Below, one piece after another: positions 10,006 to 22,339 of a stretch of 64,000 nt of DNA. Numbering within the stretch: position 1 is the stretch's first letter; each line of letters begins with the position of its first letter. The notes beneath the pieces were generated by a model. That model made no database searches. It was not told where the DNA came from and saw only the letters and a list, made by a program, of their open reading frames with translations. The stretch comes from Panagrolaimus kolymaensis. Its lineage: Eukaryota; Nematoda; Chromadorea; Rhabditida; Panagrolaimidae. The position numbers and the translations under genes were made by a program. The DNA lies in NCBI GenBank assembly GCA_028622995.1, contig JAJQJQ010000015.1:558001-622000 (forward strand), written 5' to 3'.

Positions 10006-13000
10006 TTATTCTTCATCGGGTTCTTCATCGTCATTTCTTTCCGGTGGTTGTGGACCATTATTTTCATTTCTTTGCAAAGGTTGAAAATCCCACCACATGC
10101 GACCAATACCTCGCAACATATCTGCAAATTGTGGAACTTGTCGAGGCTCTTCAACGCCATTTGCATTATTCTGAAATAAACAAGTTAAATCCTTATTTCA
10201 AACACAATTCTCAATCCTCTGTACTTTATTTTTTCTGCAATTTTCCCACATTATTTTCATAAGCAAAAAGAGTGATGTTCAATTCTCGTCGAACCGTTGG
10301 TTGGTTTTTAGTTTTGTTATTAAACAAAAAAAAATAAGCACTTTAAAAAAGACTTTAAAATTGCTACTTTAACCCTTTCATTTTTTCAAAAAATTATTTG
10401 ACTTTAAACTTATTTTCAAAAAATAAAAATAAATGAAAGCCCATTATCAACAGGGAAATCCAAATCCTTATCATGCTATTAATGCTTTAGATGATGAACG
10501 TGATGATCACGAAGTATACCAAAAAGGCCCAATAGATGAACCTGTGATTTTAAAAACGTGAGTCATTCAAATCCCCATTCATGTAAAAGTATTTTTCCAA
10601 ACATAAATTTTTAGGCCAGTCGCAATTTTATGTGTTGTATTATATTTATTAACTATGGCATTTTTGGTTATTGCTTTTGAATTAATTAAGCCTACAATTT
10701 TTCTTGAAGAAATTAAACCACCAACCTGATATCGTGGATCAAGGGATTCAAGCATTTGACCAACCATTCCCAAAAATCGATTTCCACCACCTTCTCTTTC
10801 TTCTCCTGATGCCATTCCTTGCCTTTCTTCAATAGGTTGTTTTCTTTTTTCATAACCACTTCGATGTCGAGATGGAGGAAATGGATCAATAGCTGGAATT
10901 CCCGTTGAACATGGATATAAATCAAATAAATAGGCATGACGGCTAATTGCTTCAGGTACTCCAATGTATATCTTTTTATACCTTAAATTAAATTTCTTTG
11001 TTAATTTTTTCTTTAAAAAAACGTTTTACCTTTGTTTTAACTGCTTTATTTTTTCTTTCACTTCTGTTAAACGTTCTGTTACCATTGTTTCAATAGATGA
11101 TTCAATCCAATTCATAAATCCATCTTTCTTCCAAATGTCTTCAAAATTATGAGAAACATAAATACGACAAAGTAATTCGAGACCTTTTGGTATACTAAAA
11201 AGGAAAGATTAAAATTTGTGAAGAAACAAAAATTAACTAACTCAAAGATTTGAAGAGCATTTGTGACATTTGGAGTAGGTTTGATATGCAATTCATCACA
11301 AATGTAAAACAAAATCGAAGGAAAAGATGTTACAGCATCAAATAACTAAAAAAACGTTTTATTTTATTTTATTATTCGTTAATAAACAATAAACGAACCA
11401 AATTTTGTGAAATCATTTCCAAATCAGGATCTTCTTTTTCAACAGCCAAAAAATGATGAGAAAAAGCGACGCTGTACTTCATATTTGGTAAAGAATCAAC
11501 ATGAGAAATCTAAAAACATGAATAATAAAGTAATTTATTAATAAAGTATTAACAAACCTTAAAATGTTCATAATAATCCAAAAGAAATTGATATTGACCA
11601 GATTTCAGTGCTAATGAATCCATGACTAGATGCATTCCAAGAGGATCAGATGGATTTTTAAGAAGAATAAGTTTAGCTACATTTAATGCCGTTAAAAAAC
11701 ACCGCCGTTTGATAAGAAATTTAAGATGTTTAAAAAGAAGGAGGAACTGTAAAAGTTTATTATAAAGTAAAAGAAAGTAAAATGAAAGAAAAAAAAATTA
11801 CAAAGGCTCTATTTTCCCGCCAATTATAATCAAATCTGGTGTAAGCGGATAGAGTTTCAAATCCATTAGGTAACGCAGATTCGAGAATATAAATTGCAAA
11901 TTCTAAAATAAAATTTACATAAATACTTCATTTTTGAAAAAAAAGGAAACAATATAAAAATAAAAGCTTTATTGTAGTTTCACACTTCTGTCATTGAACG
12001 TCGTTCATCTCTCTCTCACTGTGATTTTCTTGGAAATGTCTAGTGCTCGTCAAAATTTTTCAAATGCTGTTGAACGAGCTATCAATGTACAAATTAGCAA
12101 TGAACTTTATGCATCCTATCAATATCTCGCTATGAGTGCATTCTTTGGTAACACTAATATCGCTCTTCCTGGTGCAACAGCTTATTTTCAAAATCAATCT
12201 ATGGAAGAACGTCAACATGCTCAAAAACTTATAGACTATTTGAATGATCGCGGTGGTAAAGTTGAATTTGTTAGTATTCAAGTAAGCTTGTATTTATTTT
12301 TGTTATGCAGCTTTACACTACTTTTTAAAATTTTAGAAGCCTACAGAAGGATGGGGAACTTTATTACAAGCTTTTCAGTTTGCAGTATCCTTGGAAAAGA
12401 AAAATAATACAGCTTTATTGAGCCTGCATCGTGTCGCTTCAGAAAATAATGATCCTGATGTAAGTTTATGACTTTTCAAAGTAATTTTAAAACCGCTTTT
12501 TTAGTTAACAAACTTTTTGGAAGAATACTACCTTCGCGAACAAGTCATTGAAATTCAAGAAATGACTCGGAAAGCAAATCAACTTCGACGCATTGGAAGC
12601 GGATTGGGTGAACATATCTTTGATCGGGAATTACTTCAAGAAATTCAAGGAAAGATTAACAAAAAAGATTAAAAATTTGCTCAAATTTTTGTGTAAACTA
12701 AACTGATTGTAAAAAAAGAATAAAGTGATTATTACCTGATAAGTTTCTTGCTTCATGAGCATCATCATGTTGAGCGAGCTGCTCGGCAATGATAAGTAAA
12801 GTATCAACATGAAAACGAGAAATTTCTAATATTGCTTGCTTAAAATCAGTTGTTTTGTTAATAAATATATCAAAGAAAAAACTTACAAAATTAGGAGCAG
12901 CGTGTTCAGCAATATCCCAAAACATTTGTTGAGTTTCTTTATAACCAGAATTATGTTCAAATCTATAATATTTTACACCTTCTTTTGGACCATCAATATC

Positions 13001-13513
13001 AGAAGCAACAGTAATACCAGAGTTGAAAGCAGGAGGCCATTCGGGTTTCTTTGGAACAATTCTAAATGATGAAACCTTTTTACCACCTTTTCCCTTTTGC
13101 TGGGATGATGGTGGCCTAAAAGAAGGGCCCAGAATCTTTCTCAATTCACCATCAAAATTCAAATCAGCATATGTTATTTTCAAAAGCTCTGCCATTTTTT
13201 CCAAAGATTTTGCCTTTGTTCCTTTATCACCCATTGGTTTTTGATCCATTGGTTCATCTTGTTGCTGTGGCTTCTTTTTCTTTTTGTTGCTTTTCTTGTT
13301 TTTCTTTTTTTCAGCAACAGAAGGAGGTTGAAATTCAGATTCTGATTCATTATCCTTCTGGCTTACAGATTCATCAGCAGATTCTTCCAATAAAACAAAT
13401 TTATTAACCTGTTTTGAAGGCACGACAACATCATCTTCACTTTTTTCTTGCGATAATTTTTCACGTTGAATATCCTCTTCAAGAGCCATGTTCTTTAATT
13501 GTTTTTTAGACAT
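10006..13513 (-). CDS. TCF25 / RQC1 ribosome quality control factor
   Basis: Nine exons: 12887-13513, 12736-12838, 11802-11902, 11558-11746, 11399-11509, 11242-11345, 11030-11194, 10726-10981 and 10006-10170, giving 606 residues. The family (human TCF25/NULP1, yeast Rqc1) acts with the Ltn1 ligase on stalled 60S-nascent chain complexes. The N-terminal ~90 residues are charged and Lys-rich (KKKNKKSNKKKKK). The body has family signatures such as RRCFLTALNVAKLILLKNP, DPLGMHLVMDSLALKSGQY and LPNMKYSVAFSHHF, and the tail is acidic. TTTATTTAG eight bases before the ATG is a likely trans-splice acceptor, and IBA57 ends 221 bp upstream. The intron 11903-12735 carries a ferritin gene and the intron 10171-10725 a small gene, both on the opposite strand. 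The last three exons are duplicated at 2300-3485. Confidence 0.9.
10433..10729 (+). CDS. Small single-pass membrane protein nested antisense in TCF25 intron 8
   Basis: Exons are 10433-10557 and 10615-10729, giving 79 residues. Residues 1-42 are polar and acidic (HAINALDDERDDHEVYQKGP). One hydrophobic stretch follows (AILCVVLYLLTMAFLVIAF), then a short tail ending EEIKPPT. The intron has a GTGAG donor and a TTTTTAG acceptor and joins in frame, which argues that the gene is real. It sits in an intron of TCF25 on the other strand, and its stop codon overlaps the neighbouring TCF25 exon by four bases. The polar N-terminus with a PVAI.. helix faintly recalls TMEM230-like proteins, but only one helix is present. 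Function unknown. An identical copy lies at 2727-3023. Confidence 0.55.
11953..11966 (+). promoter_or_regulatory. Possible TATA-like element of the nested ferritin gene
   Basis: A TATAAAAATAAA string lies about 80 bp before the ferritin ATG, inside the TCF25 intron. I found no iron-responsive-element loop (CAGTGN in a stem) in the 5' leader, in line with nematode ferritins that are regulated at transcription. Confidence 0.25.
12036..12672 (+). CDS. Ferritin heavy-chain type, nested in a TCF25 intron
   Basis: Exons are 12036-12281, 12337-12459 and 12505-12672, giving 178 residues, the usual length for cytosolic ferritin. It assembles into a 24-mer shell that oxidises Fe(II) and stores iron. 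Ferroxidase-centre residues are visible: Glu and Tyr in ISNELYASYQYLAMS, Glu and His in MEERQHAQKL, Glu in the ASENNDPDLTNFLEEYY region and Gln in REQVIEIQEM. There is no signal peptide, so it is a cytosolic H-type subunit (C. elegans ftn-1/ftn-2 type). The start is the ATG before TCTAGTGCTCGTC; an upstream in-frame Met would add residues not typical of the family. The whole gene lies antisense within the 833-bp TCF25 intron 11903-12735, only 63 bp from the next TCF25 exon. Confidence 0.93.
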
Positions 13514-13733
13514 TTTTTTTCCTAAATAAAATGTACATCGAAGCTATTGATAGAGTGAAACAACGTTAAAGACATTAATGGTAGTAAACCAAAGTAATAA
13601 AAAAATACAAAAGAACAAACAAAAATTTATTGAAATTAGCAGAACAAAAATATAAAATAATGCATAATTATCAATAATAAGTTTCCTAACAAAAAACACT
13701 CTAAATATTTTTATCAATTAAAAGAAATTCTTT

Positions 13734-14687
13734 TTACGTCGAAGAGCCAGGAGCATTTTCTTTTTCTTGAGATGGCCACCATTTAGGAATTGAAAAATCT
13801 AAGACTTCACCATTTTCCGATAAAAATTTATGCTTCGATAAAACTCCATCAACAGAAACAATACTAATTCCAAATCCATCAAAAGCTTTTATCACTTTAC
13901 CCCGTCGTTTTCCATTTGCATCTACAACAGCTGCATTGTTTTTTAAGTTTTTATCAGCAGTTTTAAAGGGTAATAATCGACTTCTAATAACACCAGTAAA
14001 ATGAGTTCGAGCAACCAATTCTTGACCAATATAACAACCTAAAATAAAAAATTTACAGTATTCTCTTTTTTAGTTTCAAAAGATTACCTTTATCAAAACT
14101 AACACCATTTAGAAAATCTCCATTAACATTTAAAGGTAATTGATTTCCAAGTTCTTCATTTCCTTCCGCGATTCCCCATTCTAACCTTCTTCGAAAGTAG
14201 TCTTCGGCTTTTGCAGTTTCTTCAGCACTTCCAAGAAGACGGCTTCCAAATTTTTTTCCTAATCTTGGATCAATAAACAAGTTTTCATTCAAAGAACTTG
14301 AAAGAGTTTCGGAGTCAGGAAAAACAAAAAAGATATTTGATGAAGATCTTGAAATTTCAACTTGCTTTCGAAGGCGATAAAGCTTTAGTAAATTTTCTAA
14401 GTAATCAAGTTTATCAGCATCAGTTTCCAAAAATATTTCATCATCAGCTGACGTCGTTTGAGATTGATAAACCATCAAATCAGCAACAATACGACCTTTA
14501 GCATTCAATAAAAAAGAATATACACAAGGTGAAGAATCGAGAGAACTGTAATAAGAATAAATATACAATGAAAATAAGTTAATTTACTAAACTTTAAATC
14601 TTTTGATAATAATCCTTGTAAAAATGGACGTGTTTCAACACCCTTTAGTGAGAGCAAAGCTCGATGAGCTAATTTTGCGATCTTCAT
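13734..14687 (-). CDS. IBA57 / CAF17 mitochondrial iron-sulfur cluster assembly factor
   Basis: Exons are 14593-14687, 14088-14545 and 13734-14038, giving 285 residues. The YgfZ/GcvT-like family works with ISCA1/ISCA2 in mitochondria to build 4Fe-4S clusters for lipoate synthase, aconitase and others. The family signature K-G-C-Y-I-G-Q-E is split by the second intron (KG/CYIGQE). Other conserved pieces are LLNAKGRIVADLMVY and the GVEAxF-like start of the tetrahydrofolate-type fold. The N-terminus (MKIAKLAHRALLSLKG) is basic and Leu/Ala-rich, as in a mitochondrial presequence. The first donor is weak (GTTTAG), chosen because it restores frame. TTTCTTTAG 23 bases before the ATG is a likely trans-splice acceptor. 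It sits between NMT (208 bp) and TCF25 (221 bp). Confidence 0.88.
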
Positions 14688-14894
14688 GGACGAAAAATAC
14701 GTATAAGACTAAAGAAATGATACAATATCAAGTATTATGGTATCATGGTAATGATTAAATATTCTACTGCAACCTTGACAGTATCCAAGTACATAGAGAC
14801 TTTAGAATTATATTATATTAAATTTATTAAATAGAGCAAATTTGTTTTATCAGAATTAAATTAAATTTCAAACAAAGTAATTGATATATACTAA

Positions 14895-16381
14895 TTATTG
14901 AAGAACAAAGCCAACTTCAGCAGGGCTAAGATCAGGACATTTCCAATTGTAAAGATAATATTGTAGGAGACCATCACCAATTCCAAATTTGAGGTCTTTA
15001 AGGAATGCTTCATTTTCCATGATGTCAAGAGCGTTGAAAACATCGAAGTTAGCCTAAAATAAATTCAGTAAACAATTACAAATATATAAAAAAGGAATAC
15101 CTTTTTAGCCATAATGAGAGCATTTTGCATCAAATCTTTAAGAGGAATACTTGTTGCCACATTGTAAAATGCATAAGCAGCTTTAATTTGATTGTGAACA
15201 GGATGATTGACAACAGTTGATGGCAAATTGTAAAAGTTTAAGAGATCGGTAACGTGGTTGTCATCATTAAGCAAAACATAAGAGTAAATAATATCTTCAC
15301 GTGGTAACATAAAATGCTTGAATTCAGCTTCAGAAAAGAGAGGATGGAGAGGATATTTCTTCAGGCATGCTGTCAAAAGTTGATAAGCAGATTTAATTTG
15401 TTTTTCTTGAAGTGGAATTATATTATGGCTTGGATAATCAGGAACTTTGTATAGCTTGATTGTTCTTGCCATATTCATATTCTTTGCCAAAGCTGAGAAC
15501 CCAGTATCAATAAGTTTTTTGGGATTGAGAGTTCGATGGTGATAGCGACATTGTGCGATGGGTTTAGGAATAACAACACCAGCAGTAAAAGTAGCTTGAA
15601 AAATACCTTTAAGATTGACGCGACGAGTTATTTCTTTTATCAAAACAGGAGCAAGACGCTTTGAACGAAGTTTCTTGTGCACACAAAGAAAGTTGATTTC
15701 AACACATTTAATTTCTTTATCATGAACTTGAAGCTTACATGGAATAGCACCAATAAAACCAACAAGTTTATTGTTATCCCCAGCTCGAACACCGCAATGC
15801 CAAGTCTTTTGCCATCCAGGAGGCATCAAAGCCCTAAAATTAACAATGGTCAAAATAAGAAAGTAAGAAAGCTATGTTAAAATATTCACCATAACAAGAA
15901 TTCAGCGCTGTAATCAAAGCGAAACATGTTGTCATCGTCTTCAACATAATTCATCGATAGCAAAGTGTAGAGTTCTTTGAGTTCATCAGCATTTTTGAGA
16001 TCAACTTCAGCCCAGCGAAAACCACTTGGAAGTTTGTAAGGCGTTTGTTGGACTTGATCAACAGGAATTGGAGGATTAATATAGGTATTTTCTGTCACAA
16101 GTTCACCTAAAAATGCAAAAAAAATAATAAATAATATATATATAAAAATGCTTACCAAGTTTAGGAACAGGTTGAGTGTTCCAAAATTGAAAACTCTTTG
16201 GCTGTTGCTCTTGTAATTGGATATTTCGAAGCTGTTGTTGAATCATGTTTATAACATCATTATCACGACCAGGTTGTCCAGCATCAGCGGCTCCAGCAAG
16301 TGGTGCAGCAACATCAGCATGAGCTAATTCGAGCCCTTTTTTATCAGCGGCATGATTTTCTTCTAGATTTTGCTCCGACAT
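14895..16381 (-). CDS. nmt-1: Glycylpeptide N-tetradecanoyltransferase (N-myristoyltransferase)
   Basis: Exons are 16156-16381, 15890-16106, 15101-15833 and 14895-15053, giving 444 residues. The enzyme transfers myristate from myristoyl-CoA to N-terminal Gly of proteins such as Src and Arf. The acidic/Gln-rich N-terminus (ribosome-binding region) is followed by the double GNAT fold with [64 protein letters not shown] and [13 protein letters not shown]. The protein ends [19 protein letters not shown]...VGFVLQ; in this family the free C-terminal carboxylate is the catalytic base. TTTTCAG 26 bases before the ATG is a likely trans-splice acceptor. It is the first gene of a possible three-gene operon. 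Confidence 0.95.
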
Positions 16382-17326
16382 TTTTTAAAGTTTTGAATCC
16401 CAAGAGTAACTGAAAATTGTTAATTGATTTTAAAAAATTTTAGATTTTTTAATAAAAATATTGAAAGCGAAAATCAAAAGAAGAAGAAAATGTCTTTTTT
16501 ATGAGTAAGGAAAGTAACAACAAAAAAAATTAATGGTTTTTATTTATCACTGAAATGCGAAATTTTCGCTCTTAGACATTTTATTTATTTTTTGTTTTGT
16601 GCTGATTCGGGAAAGGAAATCGTGGAATCGAATAAATGCATTTTTGGTGAAGCATAAAAATTAAATTTTGAACCATTTTTATTGTTAAAAGCTATATAAT
16701 ACATATTAATGTATATACTGATATGTACATTTATTTTGTAGGGTGCAAACGCTGTTTGATAGATCCTTTTTTTCTCGTTGAAACCTTTAACAATTTAGTG
16801 TCCTGTTTACGAACTTTTGCTTTCCAATTTTTTTTTCTAATTTTCTAGCTAGCCAATGGTCAACGTTCTTTTTCTTGTTTCGAAGAAAGCTGACTTTCAA
16901 AGCCTAAGGAAAATAATGGTTAGTGCGCTTTTTCTAAGACTGGCGAACAAACGAACGTGCACGTTATGGTCGAGCCGCTGCTGCTCCCAAATGAGCTTGG
17001 CTCTTCTTTTACTCACAAAAAATGCATTCAGTGGTGACTCTAACTACTCCGCCCGCATTTTTTTTGTTGTGATTTTGTTGGGTTTTCTCGAGCTCTAAGC
17101 TCTAAAAAATACTTATTCGATCTAGTCTTAAACCACTTTTCTTTCCACGTACTTAAAATTCGCGACATTTGGCAGTTTTTAGTTAAATTAAGGAAAATTA
17201 TTTTTGTTGAATCATCATAATTTTAAAGAATGCCGAATTTTTATCTCCTTTTTTATTTTATATATTCTTCTCCCTACTACATCCATTTTTCGTAAAATTT
17301 TTCCCTTTTAAATATGAAAATTGCAG
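16382..17326. promoter_or_regulatory. Divergent promoter region NMT / CASC3
   Basis: This is 945 bp with no gene. A relatively GC-rich patch at about 16930-17060 contains the palindrome AACGTGCACGTT (~16952-16963), CTGCTGCTCC and a GC box CCGCCC at 17049-17054. A poly-pyrimidine tract and TTGCAG directly before 17327 form the CASC3 acceptor. Confidence 0.35.
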
Positions 17327-18875
17327 ATGTCTGAATTAGCAGAAGTTAAACTAGATGTTGCAGAACAGCCAGCTCCTGCTTCTAAACCAACAGAAAATGT
17401 TGAGAAAAATGAACAGCCTCTGGAAGAAACAAAACCAGAAGAAAGAGTGAAGGATGAAGATAAAACTGACTCAAAACCTGAAGAAATAGAAAAGGTTGAA
17501 GAAAGAGAAGGTAAATCGGAGGACAATGAAAAGTCTGAAGAATTAAAAATTGAAGAATTAAATATTGACGATGAACTTAAACCCGAAGTTGAGTCCCCAC
17601 AAAAAACTCCCCAATGTGAATCATCAAAAGAAAACCAAGAAATTTCACAAGTTGCTGAAACAGACACCACTGAAACCGCTGTTTCTGATACCAAAGATGA
17701 AGTTAGTTTTTAGCTCATATTTTGAGCCTAAGTTATGATAAAACAATTTTTAGAGTGTAGAAGAGTCAGGTGAATCCACTGCACAAGAAAATGAACCCGA
17801 GAATGAAGAGCCTATTCAAGATGAGGAAGGTGAAGCCGAAGAAGTACCTGATGATGATGAAGATGCTAAAAATCCAGCATATATTCCAAGAAAAGGAGCT
17901 TTTTATATGCATGATTCAAGACAAGCTGAAGAAGATGAGGCTGAAAGTGAGCAACTAAGAAAATCAAGAGCTGATAAAAAGTGGAATCATGACTTATTTA
18001 ATGATAGATACCAACGGCCCAAAACTAAAGCAGAAATTGTCAAAAAATATGGTTATGATATTAGAAAATCTGAAGGTGAAAATGAAGAAGAGGAAGAAGA
18101 AATTTCTCCGCCAAAGGAACAGCGACAAAACCGACGCCAACCCCAACAACAGCAACAACAACCAAGACGTGGAGGTGGTGCTTCTAATTCTAATGATGCT
18201 CGTGAATCTTTTAAAAGAAGAGATGACGATCGAGAAATTAAGAGGCAGCCACAAAGCCCAAGTCGAGGTGGAATAGCAACTCAATTACCTAGCAGTAGGC
18301 CAACTACTCAACAACCCCAAAGAAGCAATGAAGGTGGAAGCAATCAAACTCATTTTAAGCGTACAATTGTTTCAAGTAATTTGAAACAACAGCGTCCTGG
18401 ACCGCAAAAACAAGGAAGCTTTGATAATAATCACAATAACCGAGGTGGCGGTCCACAACGATCGGGCTTCAATAATCGAGACAATACAGGTTTCACAGCT
18501 GCTTCGAATGGAAGTTCAAGACCTCAAAGACAACAATTTTCATCACTACCAAAGCATACAATTCCAAGATCAAAGAACATGTCTTATCAACCACTAATTC
18601 CATCACAAGGGATATCTATCGGAGCTGTAGCACCTATCCCACTTATGGCAGCTCCACCACTACCAGGTGCTCCATTTATTTCTGGACCTCCAATTGCTGT
18701 CGTTCCATTGCCCGTAGTTACTGCAGCTCCGGTGGTTGCTGGCTCTGGTTTTCCTCACCCTCGGCAACCAACCGATGTTGTTTATTTCGACCCTAATTCC
18801 CAAACAAATAAAACTCGAACTCCACCACAACCTCGAGAACGTCGTCGGCTTGAAATTGTTCCACCAACGCAGTAA
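17327..18875 (+). CDS. CASC3 / Barentsz (MLN51), exon junction complex core protein
   Basis: Exons are 17327-17701 and 17754-18875, giving 498 residues. CASC3 is the fourth core component of the exon junction complex. Its SELOR region clamps eIF4A3 and links splicing to mRNA localisation and NMD. Residues 1-160 are highly acidic (Glu/Asp/Lys). The SELOR core follows: NPAYIPRKGAFYMHDSR, then DKKWNHDLFNDRYQRPKTKA and EIVKKYGYDIR. The rest is Gln/Arg/Gly-rich and Pro-rich low-complexity sequence ending in ERRRLEIVPPTQ. The ATG directly follows a TTGCAG acceptor, fitting trans-splicing onto the start codon. The mirror ORF on the other strand is a shadow of the repetitive acidic codons. Confidence 0.88.
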
Positions 18876-19393
18876 ATAATTATTTTTGTAAGCCTTTCTT
18901 CTTATTATCTCTGCATTTGTATGAATTACTTAATTTTTTTAAAATTTTGATTTGTTATTGTATGTTTTTGATTTTGATTATTATTTATGCAAATGAAAGG
19001 AATAAATATAAATTATTTTGTAAAACTATTAACTTTCGAGTAAATTTTTGGTTGGATTAATTACACATTTACATTTAATAGCTTATTAAACAAAACTTGA
19101 GATGAAATCTATCATTCATTGGGAAATTAACTGAACCAAATTTATTACAAAGGAAAGTTAAATAAAAAAGGGTCGCAATTTTTTTACCCACTATAATTAA
19201 ATGATACGATAAGAAAAAAAATATTGAATTCAATATTGCAATCTTGACATTTGAGTTTTATATTGTTTAAGTCTATTCCATCTTTTAAATTTGAAATCAT
19301 TTTTTATACAAAAGCAAGGAGAAAATATTTACACTTCATAAAATGAAATAAAAAAGTAATAATAAAAAGCTCAAAAAATTGAAAGAATGAAAA
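18876..19393. other. Convergent intergenic region CASC3 / cathepsin L
   Basis: AT-rich 3' UTR space. An AATAAATATAAA poly(A)-type signal for CASC3 lies at about 19000-19012. I see nothing else. Confidence 0.4.
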
Positions 19394-20664
<1,271 letters not shown>

Positions 20665-22339
20665 CTAAAAAAGCAAAAAACAACTAAGCATTGATCATCA
20701 AAAGCTGCTTGTTTGTTATCTTGTCCCAAAGAATAAACAACAATTTTATGATGAAAATATCACGATTCTTTTCATCATTAAAATTTTCTCTTATCATCTT
20801 TCCTTTGACTGACACAAAAATAAGCTTTTCGGTTTTTTTAAACATCAAAAAAAATAAGGTCATTTAAAAAAAGTAATGGTACTATTTTTGATGATAAGTA
20901 AACTATGATCAATTAAATGAGAGACTCAAGTATGGGAAAGTTCATAGACTAACTTTTTTTAGTCATAATCGAAAATAGATAAGGTTTAATTTTTGATTTG
21001 CGATGTCATGATTTTGGCATACTTTTAGTTGTATAAAAAAGCTACAATAGTATTTTTTAATGAATAAAATAATTCTCGAAAACAATTTTTTTAAAGGATG
21101 AGTGGCTTATTCAAAAAATCCTTCCGGGCGTTTCTTGTAAACTCGACTATTTTTATAAAAATTGGGTGAAATTTATCTTCAAAAAAAAAGAACGAGGATT
21201 TCATTTTTCGATATTCGATAGCCGGGAAGATGTACTCAAAGAACGAACCTTTTGTATTGTTGATCATTTGAGAGACGGTAACTGGCGAAAGCTGTTGAAA
21301 AGCCAATTAACAATAAAACAATCGTTAATTTTGAGATCATCTCTGAAATTAAAGCTATGATACAATAACTGATTTGAACCAAATAATTAAAATTAGAAAA
21401 AAAGCCCGCAATAATTTTGAAAAAAAGCTTTAGAAATACCTTCGAATTTGAACTAATTTTTTAAGGAATGAAAAAAAACAGGTTATATCTCTATGAATTG
21501 AAAGTCCAAAGAATGAGGAGTCTTTCCAAATAATGAAAGAAAAAAAATCGAAAAAATCAAATGAAAGCTTTTTTTTGTTTTTCGTCTATGAATGTGGCCT
21601 GCCCTTTATGAAGTGAGAAATATGAGCTCAAAATAAGGGGGCTTTTAAAGTGATGAAGGAAGAAAGAAGAGTACAGGGAATGATTGGCACCGCCCTTCTC
21701 GTCATTTTTTTTAAATTTTTCTGTGGAAAGAAGGTTGTCGATCATTATCATCACCATCCCAGCTGTACTTGGCAGCACGCGTCCCTTCTTTCTCACCCCA
21801 TATTTTTTTTGTTTCTTCTTTATCGTTGTCGTCTGAAAAAAAAATAAGTAGATAATAACCCATTTGTCCAGCATTCATGTGGTCGGTTGTCTTGTGACCG
21901 GGAGTGACTTTGATCCAAAATAAATGGCCTTTCTTTAGTTAGCATCATCATCACCATTCAGCAGCAGCAGCCAAGAAAGACAAAAGCAAAAAGGATGAAA
22001 CAAATCGGCTGTAATAAACAGCAAAAAAACAAATGCCTTTTTTTAAAAGAAAATTTCTTTATTTTTATGTTATGTGTGGAAAATTGTTTGAAATTTAACT
22101 TTTGTTCTTTCAAACTAAAAAAAAAATTTTTGATCAAAGTCGAATCAAATTAAATTTGATATCTTATCAATTTTAATCCAAGTGATGTCCATTAAAATTT
22201 TAAAAGACGGGTACAACTTCCCCCAAAAATAATTGATTATATGTATTTTATGATTATTGCGCAAAACGAAACAAAAACGAACAAAATAATGGTTATCATA
22301 AAGCAAAAAAAAATTAAAAAAATAAAGCATAAAAAAACT
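20665..22339. other. Intergenic: cathepsin L upstream / HSF paralogue 3' side
   Basis: There are 1.7 kb without a supportable gene. Short ORFs here lack codon-like composition and splice support. A CCAAT-GC-box pair (ATTGGCACCGCCC) lies at 21683-21695, and a CAGCAGCAGCAG run at about 21960-21970. The sequence is otherwise poly-A/T and purine-rich. Confidence 0.35.

Larger units (their letters stand above)
7707..11191. repeat. Right copy of the large direct duplication (partner 1-3485)
   Basis: This is the partner of 1-3485 at an offset of 7,706 bp. It holds most of RPC6, the small nested membrane-protein gene and the last three exons of TCF25. Its right boundary falls three bases inside the 5' end of TCF25 exon 7 (exon 11030-11194). 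On the left the identity begins at 7707 only because the window starts there, so the true left limit cannot be seen. Confidence 0.95.

Noticed and set aside
11970..12035. Iron-responsive element in the ferritin leader
   Set aside because: CACTGTG occurs, but there is no CAGTGN loop with a bulged stem on the coding strand.
17308..17694. Ser/Phe-rich ORF on the minus strand opposite CASC3
   Set aside because: It mirrors the acidic Glu/Asp codons of CASC3 exon 1; no splice sites or homology.
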